Assembly (NCBI GenBank): GCA_937957975.1
Contig: CALFFK010000003.1
Coordinates: 1-52,559, forward strand
DNA: 52,559 nt
Reading direction: 5' to 3'
From: an uncultured Neomegalonema sp.
Lineage (GTDB): Bacteria > Pseudomonadota > Alphaproteobacteria > Rhodobacterales > Rhodobacteraceae
Shown here: in pieces, positions 46,422 to 52,559 of the stretch
Position numbering within the stretch: position 1 is the stretch's first letter
Layout: every line of letters begins with the position of its first letter
Notes under the pieces: generated by a model
Databases searched by the model: none
What the model saw: only the letters and a program-made list of their open reading frames with translations
Told to the model about the DNA's origin: nothing
Program-made: the position numbers and the translations under genes

Positions 46422-47287
46422 TACCCTTCCTCCTGGCGTGTCATCAGCGTGTAGAACAGCCAGCTAACCAGCAATGTGATGAGGAAATAAATCAGGCTCA
46501 TCGCCGCCGCTGGCCCCAGGTCGAATTCGCCAAGCGCCTTCTTGACCAGATCAATGGACAGGAACGTCGTAGAATTACCCGGCCCTCCCCCGGTCAGGAC
46601 GAACGGCTCGGTATAGATCATAAAGCTGTCCATAAAGCGCAGCAGAATCGCGATGGTCAGCACGCGATTCATCTTGGGCAATTCAATATGGCGAAACACA
46701 GCCCACCGCCCTGCCCCATCTATTTTTGCGGCCTGATAATAGGCATCGGGGATTGATGCGAGGCCGGCATAGGCAAGCAGGACGACCAATGAAGTCCAGT
46801 GCCAAACATCCATGGCAATCACGGTGATCCATGCAGAGAGCGGTTGCTGCGTATAATCATAATCGATTCCGAGCGCGTTTACCGTATAGCCGAGAAGGCC
46901 AATATCGGGCAGCGCGAATATATTCCACATCGCACCCACCACATTCCACGGGATGAGCAACGGCAGGGCCATCAGCACAAGACAAACCGGAACCCATGGC
47001 CCAGTCTTTGGCATGGTTAACGCGATGGCGATGCCCAGCGGAATCTCAATGGCAAGAATAATGCCTGTAAACAGAAGCTGTCGTCCCAATGCGGCCTGAA
47101 AACGGGACGAATTCAACGTTTCCTCGAACCATTCCACACCACTCCAGAACCAGACGCCCTGCGAAAAACTCTCCTGTACCGAGTAGTTCACAACAGTCAT
47201 TAGCGGCACGACCGCATTGAATGCTACCAGCAGAACAACGGGCAGAACGAACCACCATGCACGCTCGTTATGGGTCTTCGTCGCCAT
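46421..47287 (-). CDS. glpP: Glycerol ABC transporter permease GlpP (rhizobial type)
   Basis: The 288-residue MalF-like permease has a short N-terminal cytoplasmic part, six helices and an EAA loop (ASIPDAYYQAAKIDGAGRWAVF). It partners GlpQ in the inner membrane. It overlaps the ATPase gene by three bases (ATGA) and glpQ by one, so the subunits are translationally coupled for stoichiometric assembly. Family: carbohydrate-type ABC permease; substrate from operon context. Confidence 0.88.
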   Translation of the reverse strand: MATKTHNERAWWFVLPVVLLVAFNAVVPLMTVVNYSVQESFSQGVWFWSGVEWFEETLNSSRFQAALGRQLLFTGIILAIEIPLGIAIALTMPKTGPWVPVCLVLMALPLLIPWNVVGAMWNIFALPDIGLLGYTVNALGIDYDYTQQPLSAWITVIAMDVWHWTSLVVLLAYAGLASIPDAYYQAAKIDGAGRWAVFRHIELPKMNRVLTIAILLRFMDSFMIYTEPFVLTGGGPGNSTTFLSIDLVKKALGEFDLGPAAAMSLIYFLITLLVSWLFYTLMTRQEEG

Positions 47288-48357
47288 CAGCGTGTTCCCC
47301 CGATTAGCCAGCCATCGTCGTAAATCCGCGTCATATCGGGCGCAAAGGCAAGGTGTGCTGTCCCTTCCGGTATGTTGATGCCATCGCCAACGACGGCATG
47401 GACTTTTGCTCCGGCAATTTCGGCCTCCATAATCCGATGGCGACCTGTATCGGCCACCCGGATAATACGCGCAGGAACGCCTTCGGATGCCAGCGTAACA
47501 AATTCAGGGCGCACACCAATTTCGGTTCGCCCTGATGTCGCAGTAGCGACATTCTCGGTTGCCACCGACATCCCCGCCACTATGGCCTGTCCATTATCAA
47601 TCGAACAGGGGATCACATTCATGCCCGGTGAGCCGATAAAATGGCCGACAAAAGTATGCGCAGGCCGCTCAAATAACTCAACGGGCGTACCGATCTGAAC
47701 GACGATGCCATCATCCATGACCACAACCCGGTCAGCGAAGGTCAGGGCTTCGGTCTGGTCATGGGTGACGTAAATCATGGTTGCCCGCACCCGATGGTGT
47801 AGTTCCTTGAGTTTGGAACGCAATTTCCATTTCAGATGTGGGTCGATGACCGTCAGTGGTTCGTCGAACATGATGACGTTTACGTCGTCGCGTACGAGGC
47901 CGCGCCCCATTGAAATCTTTTGTTTTGCATCCGGGGTCAGCCCTGCCGCCCGCCGCCCAAGCGTATCATCGAGTTCGAGCATCGTCGCAATCTCACGCAC
48001 CCGCGCATCCACCGCATCGCGCGCAACGCCCCTGTTTCGCAGGGGAAAAGCCAGATTGTCGTAGACTGTCATGGTGTCGTAGATGACGGGGAACTGGAAT
48101 ACCTGCGCGATATTACGTTGGTCAGGGGGAAGGTTGGTCACGTCCTCCCCGTCAAAGAGGATGCGCCCCTCGGATGGCGTCACCAGACCGGAAACGATGT
48201 TGAGAAGCGTCGATTTTCCGCAGCCTGATGGTCCCAACAGGGCGTAGGCACCGCCATCCTGCCAATCGAGGTCAATTTCCTTGAGCGCATAATCCCCGGC
48301 CCCCTTTGGATTGGGGGCATAGGAATGGCGCAGGCTATCCAGCGTTATGCGCGCCAT
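47287..48357 (-). CDS. glpT: Glycerol ABC transporter ATPase GlpT
   Basis: The 356-residue ATPase has Walker A GPSGCGKSTLLNIVSG, a Q-loop, and Walker B VIMFDEPLTVID. The usual signature is replaced by a degenerate AKQKISMGRGL where LSGGQ is expected, a known oddity of this family. A C-terminal TOBE-like domain follows, as in MalK/UgpC. The ATG at 48357 is used because the fold begins there; an extension to 48624 lies in the upstream ATPase gene. It forms a heterodimer with GlpS to power glycerol uptake. Confidence 0.88.
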   Translation of the reverse strand: MARITLDSLRHSYAPNPKGAGDYALKEIDLDWQDGGAYALLGPSGCGKSTLLNIVSGLVTPSEGRILFDGEDVTNLPPDQRNIAQVFQFPVIYDTMTVYDNLAFPLRNRGVARDAVDARVREIATMLELDDTLGRRAAGLTPDAKQKISMGRGLVRDDVNVIMFDEPLTVIDPHLKWKLRSKLKELHHRVRATMIYVTHDQTEALTFADRVVVMDDGIVVQIGTPVELFERPAHTFVGHFIGSPGMNVIPCSIDNGQAIVAGMSVATENVATATSGRTEIGVRPEFVTLASEGVPARIIRVADTGRHRIMEAEIAGAKVHAVVGDGINIPEGTAHLAFAPDMTRIYDDGWLIGGTR

Positions 48358-48379
48358 TATGTTTCTTCCCGCTTGCCGT

Positions 48380-49441
48380 TCATAAGACCAGCTTTCCGTC
48401 ACTGTCGAAATAGAGACACCCGGACGTATCCACAAAGAAATCGTGCCGCTCTCCAACATCATAGGCGTGAACGCCGGGAGATTGAGCGACCCAGACATCG
48501 CCGCCCATTTCGAAATGTGCGATGCTTTCGGAGCCGGAAAGCTCGGTGATTTGTACAATGCCTGATATTGATGCAGCATCGGGTGAGCGTGGTGCTGAGG
48601 TGACGAAATGCGGCCTGATACCAAGTGTGTAGGCTCCGTCCGGTCGATTCAAAATGGCCCCCCGTGCGGCGAAACGCGTCTCACCAATAGAGACTTCATT
48701 TCCAGACTTGAGCACCCGCGCCATATTAATTGGCGGGTCCGAGAAGACCTGCGCCGTGGCGACATCCCGCGGTTGGCGATAGAGTGTTCCTGTCTCACCG
48801 AAACCTGTAACCCGCCCTGCCATCACTGTCGCCGTATGACCGCCAAGCATCAGAGCTTCAGATGGTTCCGATGTCGCATAGACGACGATTGCTCCGCGCC
48901 CTGCAAACAGGCCGGGCAGTTGATCCCGTAACTCCTCGCGCAGTTTGTAATCCAGATTGGCCAGCGGTTCGTCCAGCAACACGAGGCCGGAGTCTTTTAC
49001 GATGGCCCGTGCGAGCGCCGTGCGCTGTTGCTGCCCGCCAGATAATTCCGACGGGCGGCGCTTCAGATAGGGGGTAAGGCGCAGGAGTTCAACGGCTTCG
49101 CCAACCCGGCGCTCTATCTCCGCGCGTTCAATTTTTGCGACTTTAAGAGGGGAAGCAATGTTGTCATACACCGTCATCGACGGGTAATTGACAAAGAACT
49201 GATGCACGAGGCTGATGTTCCGCTTTTGGGGCGAAACGCCCGTGACGTTCTGTCCCTTGAACCATATCTCGCCGGAGGTAGGCCGCTCAAGCCCAGCCAT
49301 CATCTTGATAAGGGTTGTCTTGCCCGCATTCGTGGCACCAAGCAGGATGTTGAAGCCCGTCGGAGAAAGCGCAAGCGATGTTTCGTGGATATGCATCTCC
49401 ACACCGACACGCTTTGTGACGTTTTTCAATTCGAGGGTCAT
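48380..49441 (-). CDS. glpS: Glycerol ABC transporter ATPase GlpS
   Basis: The 353-residue ATPase has an unusual Walker A (LGATNAGKTTLIKMMAG), signature LSGGQQQRTALARAIV, Walker B LVLLDEPLANLD, and a switch region YATSEPSEALML in which the usual switch His is replaced (ATSEPSEA). With the partner ATPase showing a degenerate signature, the pair probably has one competent and one degenerate ATP site. The start at 49441 is supported by the domain start (LELKNVTKRVG). It is followed by glpT 22 bases later. Confidence 0.88.
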   Translation of the reverse strand: MTLELKNVTKRVGVEMHIHETSLALSPTGFNILLGATNAGKTTLIKMMAGLERPTSGEIWFKGQNVTGVSPQKRNISLVHQFFVNYPSMTVYDNIASPLKVAKIERAEIERRVGEAVELLRLTPYLKRRPSELSGGQQQRTALARAIVKDSGLVLLDEPLANLDYKLREELRDQLPGLFAGRGAIVVYATSEPSEALMLGGHTATVMAGRVTGFGETGTLYRQPRDVATAQVFSDPPINMARVLKSGNEVSIGETRFAARGAILNRPDGAYTLGIRPHFVTSAPRSPDAASISGIVQITELSGSESIAHFEMGGDVWVAQSPGVHAYDVGERHDFFVDTSGCLYFDSDGKLVL

Positions 49442-49534
49442 GGGCATCCTTGCCGGAAAACCTGTCACCCCCGTTTCATGGAAATGACAACAAGAGCACT
49501 GCCCCACGCCGCGCGCGGGGCAGAATCGTCAGAC

Positions 49535-51274
49535 TTATTTTGCTGCCCAACGCTTGATGAGTTCGTCATAGGCAATTGTTTCGCCTTGCGGTTTCTCATT
49601 TGCCAGCTTCTTCTTCGGCGACCCGGGTTTATCCAGCCAGAATGATGCCTCTTTAGGCTCGTTCAGGCGTGGGCCACAGCCGCCATAGACATCGCCACGC
49701 TCATCCGCGCGCTGCATCCGGCCCATCACAATATCCATCTCCTCAGCGAGGCGGTCCATTGCCTCCTGTGGTGTGAAAGCACCGGAGTTAACGTCCCCGA
49801 TCTGCTGCCACCAGATCTGCGCCAGCTTTGGATAATCAGGCACATTATTGCCGGTTGGCGTCCACATCACCCGGTCAGGCGAGCGATAGAACTCAACCAG
49901 TCCGCCCAGTTTTGGCGCGCGCTCCGTAAAGCTTTCATGGTTCACGGTGCTGTCACGGATGAAGGTCAGCCCAACATGGGATTTCTTCACGTCCACTGTT
50001 TTGGAAACAACGAATTGCGCATAAAGCCATGCAGCCTTGCGGTTCTTTTCAGGTGTCGATTTCAGGAATGTCCAGGAACCGGCGTCCTGATAGCCAAGCT
50101 TCTGACCCTCTTCCCAATACGGGCCGTGGGGCGAGGGGGCCATGCGCCATAGTGGATTACCCTCGTCATCAACTGTATTGTTGCCGTCTTCTTTCGGGGC
50201 CACCATTGATGCGGTGAAAGCCGTGTACCAGAAAATCTGCTGCGCGACGTTGCCCTGGGAAAGTGCCGGAAGCGATTGATAGAAGTCATAGGATGCCGAG
50301 CCGGGGGGCGCATATTTGCGCAGCCATTCATCCCATTTACGAATCGCATAGACCGCCGCCGGGCCGTTCGCGGCCCCACCGCGCGTCACTGATGCGCCAA
50401 CCGGGTTACAAGTGCCTTCTTCCATGCGGATGCCCCATTCATCCACAGGCGTTCCGTTCGGCAAGCCTTTCGAGCCAGCACCGGCCATCGATAGCCATGC
50501 ATCGGTCATGCGCCAGCCAAGGTCCGGTGCGCGCTTGCCATAATCCATGTGGCCATAGATGCGCGTGCCGTCGATTTCCTTAACGTCCTCCGAGAAGAAC
50601 TCGGCAATATCTTCATAGGCCGACCAATTGATCGGGACACCCAGATCATATCCGTATTTTTTCTTGAATGCTTTTTGCAGGTCTTCGCGGTCAAACCAGT
50701 CCTTGCGGAACCAGTAGAGGTTTGCAAATTGCTGGTCCGGCAACTGATAAAGCTTGCCGTCAGGGCCGGTTGTGAATGACTTGCCCATGAAGTCATCAAT
50801 ATCGAGGTTCGGGTTCGTGACGTCCTTGCCCGCCCCTTCCATGAAATCACTGAGATTAATCGCGAGTTGTAACCGCGAATGCGTTCCGATCAGGTCGGAA
50901 TCATTGATGTAGGCATCATAGAGATTTCGGCCCGTCTGCATCTGCGTCTGGACAGCCTGTACCACTTCGCCCTCACCGAGCAACTGGTGGTTTACCTTGA
51001 TGCCCGTAATCTCTTCAAACGCCTTCGTCAGCGTCTCGCTTTCGTAAGTATGGGTTGGGATCGTTTCAGACAGAACATTGATTTCCATCCCCTTGAAAGG
51101 CTCGGCGGCCTTGATGAACCATTCCATTTCGGATTTTTGTTCGTCCATCGACAGTGCAGACGGCTGAAACTCATCCGCAATCCATTTCTCGGCGGCGGCC
51201 ATATCCGCAAACGCGGACGGGGCCATCAACATCATCGCCAACGCGGTGGACGCGCCCATCATTAAATTACGCAT
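49535..51274 (-). CDS. glpV: Glycerol ABC transporter substrate-binding protein GlpV
   Basis: The 579-residue periplasmic binding protein has a signal peptide (GASTALAMMLMAPSAFA) and a large type 1/2 sugar-binding fold. EMEWFIKAAEPFKGMEINVL and NDSDLIGTHSRLQLAINLSD match the long rhizobial glycerol-binding family. It is first in the minus-strand operon and lies next to the regulatory region shared with glpR, which fits high expression under glycerol. RBS: GGAGG about eight bases before the ATG. Confidence 0.92.
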   Translation of the reverse strand: MRNLMMGASTALAMMLMAPSAFADMAAAEKWIADEFQPSALSMDEQKSEMEWFIKAAEPFKGMEINVLSETIPTHTYESETLTKAFEEITGIKVNHQLLGEGEVVQAVQTQMQTGRNLYDAYINDSDLIGTHSRLQLAINLSDFMEGAGKDVTNPNLDIDDFMGKSFTTGPDGKLYQLPDQQFANLYWFRKDWFDREDLQKAFKKKYGYDLGVPINWSAYEDIAEFFSEDVKEIDGTRIYGHMDYGKRAPDLGWRMTDAWLSMAGAGSKGLPNGTPVDEWGIRMEEGTCNPVGASVTRGGAANGPAAVYAIRKWDEWLRKYAPPGSASYDFYQSLPALSQGNVAQQIFWYTAFTASMVAPKEDGNNTVDDEGNPLWRMAPSPHGPYWEEGQKLGYQDAGSWTFLKSTPEKNRKAAWLYAQFVVSKTVDVKKSHVGLTFIRDSTVNHESFTERAPKLGGLVEFYRSPDRVMWTPTGNNVPDYPKLAQIWWQQIGDVNSGAFTPQEAMDRLAEEMDIVMGRMQRADERGDVYGGCGPRLNEPKEASFWLDKPGSPKKKLANEKPQGETIAYDELIKRWAAK

Positions 51275-51340
51275 AAAATCCTCCCTTGAGATTCCCCGTA
51301 TTCAGGGTTGAAACAAACCAACCCGGTTCGCCGTATGGGG

Positions 51341-51379
51341 TCAAGTGAAAATTCAGATTTTCATTTGATGTTCACTTGA
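51341..51379. promoter_or_regulatory. Candidate GlpR operator: three half-sites between glpV and glpR
   Basis: The 142-base gap between glpV and glpR holds a 12-bp inverted repeat with one mismatch (51341-51352 and 51357-51368, loop TCAG). A third half-site, TTCACTTGA (51371-51379), pairs perfectly with TCAAGTGAA at 51341. The half-site TCAAGTGAAAAT is AT-rich, as DeoR-family GlpR boxes are. Position between the divergent units suggests that GlpR bound here represses both. Not tested; GlpR of other bacteria has different consensus sequences. Confidence 0.5.
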
Positions 51380-51416
51380 GCATATGTATGTTCTTGCCAC
51401 ACCCATGGAAGAATCA

Positions 51417-52208
51417 ATGAATCTCACAGAACGTCAGTCAAGCATTCTGTCAGTCGCACGCCGCGATGGGCGTGTGGACGTCGATTCACTGGCACGCGAA
51501 TTCGACCTTACGACACAGACGATCCGTCGTGATCTCAATGATCTTTGCCTACGTGGTCTGCTGGCACGGGTTCATGGAGGGGCCGTTCTGCCTAATGCAC
51601 TCGCCAATGTTGGATACGAGGAACGCCGCTCACTGGCGTCCATGGAGAAACGACACATCGGTGAGCGTGCAGCGGCCCTGCTACCCGAACGCTGTTCACT
51701 GATGATGAACATAGGGACGACGGTGGAACAGGTTGCGCGCGTCCTCTACGAACGATCCGGGTTGATGATCGTCACCAACAACCTGAATGTCGTGAATATA
51801 TTGTCAGGTTCACCAGCTAAAAACCTGATCATCGCGGGGGGTGAAGTTCGTCAATCCGATGGTGCAGTCATCGGTGAAGCTGCGGTCGAGTTTATGAGGG
51901 GTTTTCGCGTGGATTATGCGGTAATCGGCGCATCGGCACTGGATGAAGAAGGCGCCGTCATGGATTTTGACTTGCGCGAAGTGTCCGTGGCACGCGCGAT
52001 CCTCGACAGCGCACGTCACACCATCCTTGTTGCCGATAACCGCAAGTTCGAACGCCGCGCACCCATCCGCATTTGCGACATGAAGCGCATTGATACTGTC
52101 GTCACCGACCTTGACCCACCCGCCGCCTTCCGCGATGCCTGTGTTCAGGCCGGAACGGAGATATTCGTAACTGAAGCCGCCAGGACCGGAGTTGCCCATG
52201 CCAAATGA
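51417..52208 (+). CDS. glpR: DeoR-family glycerol-3-phosphate regulon repressor GlpR
   Basis: The 263-residue repressor has an N-terminal DeoR helix-turn-helix (LAREFDLTTQTIRRDLNDL then LLARVHGGAVLPN) and a C-terminal DeoRC sensor domain (NIGTTVEQVARVLYERSGL, TNNLNVVNILS) that binds phosphorylated sugars or glycerol-3-phosphate. The start ATG 51417 (MNLTERQ) aligns with E. coli GlpR and has GGAAG upstream; earlier starts at 51384 and 51405 are possible. It overlaps glpD by 11 bases, so both are co-expressed, and it likely represses the divergent glpV operon. Confidence 0.92.
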   Translation: MNLTERQSSILSVARRDGRVDVDSLAREFDLTTQTIRRDLNDLCLRGLLARVHGGAVLPNALANVGYEERRSLASMEKRHIGERAAALLPERCSLMMNIGTTVEQVARVLYERSGLMIVTNNLNVVNILSGSPAKNLIIAGGEVRQSDGAVIGEAAVEFMRGFRVDYAVIGASALDEEGAVMDFDLREVSVARAILDSARHTILVADNRKFERRAPIRICDMKRIDTVVTDLDPPAAFRDACVQAGTEIFVTEAARTGVAHAK

Positions 52209-52559
52209 CGTCTATGATATTGCCGTCATCGGTGGAGGCATCAATGGCTGCGGCATTGCCCGCGACGCGGCAGGGCGCGGATTGAAGGTGCTGCTGTGCG
52301 AGAAGGATGATCTTGCACAGGCCACCTCCTCCGCCTCGACCAAACTGTTTCACGGTGGTTTGCGATATCTGGAATATTACGAATTCCGTCTTGTCCGCGA
52401 AGCCCTGATTGAGCGCGAAAACTTGCTGGTTGCCATGCCGCATATCTCGTGGCCCATGCGTTTCGTATTACCCCATCATTCAGGCTTGCGCCCGGCATGG
52501 CTGCTGCGCCTCGGCCTGTTGATGTATGATTACATCGGCGGTCGTAAAATCCTGCCACC
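52198..52559 (+). CDS. glpD: Glycerol-3-phosphate dehydrogenase GlpD (N-terminal part, cut by window edge)
   Basis: From ATG 52198 the first 120 codons read DIAVIGGGINGCGIARDAAG, an FAD-binding GxGxxG motif, then LAQATSSASTKLFHGGLRYL, the exact GlpD signature. Aerobic GlpD oxidises glycerol-3-phosphate to dihydroxyacetone phosphate at the inner membrane, passing electrons to quinone. The start overlaps glpR by 11 bases. The rest (about 380 residues) lies beyond the window. A glycerol kinase gene (glpK) is expected nearby but not seen. Confidence 0.95.
   Translation, partial: MPNDVYDIAVIGGGINGCGIARDAAGRGLKVLLCEKDDLAQATSSASTKLFHGGLRYLEYYEFRLVREALIERENLLVAMPHISWPMRFVLPHHSGLRPAWLLRLGLLMYDYIGGRKILP

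Noticed and set aside
1..52559. CRISPR array, tRNA, rRNA, prophage or toxin-antitoxin system
   Set aside because: No spaced direct repeats, no cloverleaf-like or rRNA sequence, and no phage structural genes were seen; gaps between genes are too short for most of these.

Overview
The window looks like a chromosomal segment of an alphaproteobacterium, probably a marine or heterotrophic one near the Rhodobacterales or Rhizobiales. The signs are a rhizobial-type glycerol ABC transporter (GlpVSTPQ) beside glpR and glpD, an ExoD-family membrane protein, DUF1289 and clan AA aspartic protease genes after dxs, purC-purS-purQ in a row, an xseB-ispA pair, a CcmF/CcmH cytochrome c maturation pair and moderately GC-rich coding sequence. 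Genus cannot be fixed from sequence alone. I see no tRNA, rRNA, CRISPR array, phage or plasmid origin. No stretch over 300 bases lacks an assigned feature; the largest empty gap, 34300-34580, holds nothing I recognise beyond the ABC transporter's ribosome binding site.

Positions 1-250 hold the right end of an IS3-family insertion sequence that has cut off all but the first ~38 codons of a DMT-family transporter gene. That gene was the last member of a minus-strand unit (M24 creatinase/ectoine-hydrolase-like enzyme, PhyH-type dioxygenase, transporter). It diverges from a plus-strand operon (GntR/FCD regulator, threonine aldolase-like PLP enzyme, ArgE-like M20 deacylase, second M24 hydrolase, Rieske oxygenase; 2602-7902). 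This is an unassigned catabolic island for a small nitrogenous compound. Its enzyme set could process an acylated beta-hydroxy amino acid derivative such as hydroxyectoine. A zinc alcohol dehydrogenase and a second DMT transporter (8007-9971) flank it.

10151-21078 carries ccmF-ccmH, a secreted trypsin-like protease, an FAD monooxygenase, a GT4 glycosyltransferase, and an alpha/beta hydrolase - P450 - accA run, then a large META-domain lipoprotein. 21110-23281 encodes a FAN1-type nuclease fused to a DnaQ-like exonuclease, to my eye the most unusual protein here. 23442-29350 holds an HDAC-family deacetylase, xseB, ispA, a GST, dxs, a DUF1289 protein and a membrane aspartic protease. 29340-34299 is a minus-strand block: a PhyH-like oxygenase coupled to dusA, a small lipoprotein, purQ, purS, purC, and a HalD/BesD-like 2OG oxygenase with an Asp iron ligand.

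34581-43890 contains an ABC exporter, a FadR-type regulator, a bactofilin, Bcp peroxiredoxin, a 1535-residue AsmA-like protein with internal repeats, and an ExoD protein. 43997-52559 is the glycerol locus: minus-strand glpV-glpS-glpT-glpP-glpQ plus a GMC oxidoreductase, and plus-strand glpR-glpD (glpD cut by the window edge). A cluster of inverted half-sites between the two arms is the likely GlpR operator.
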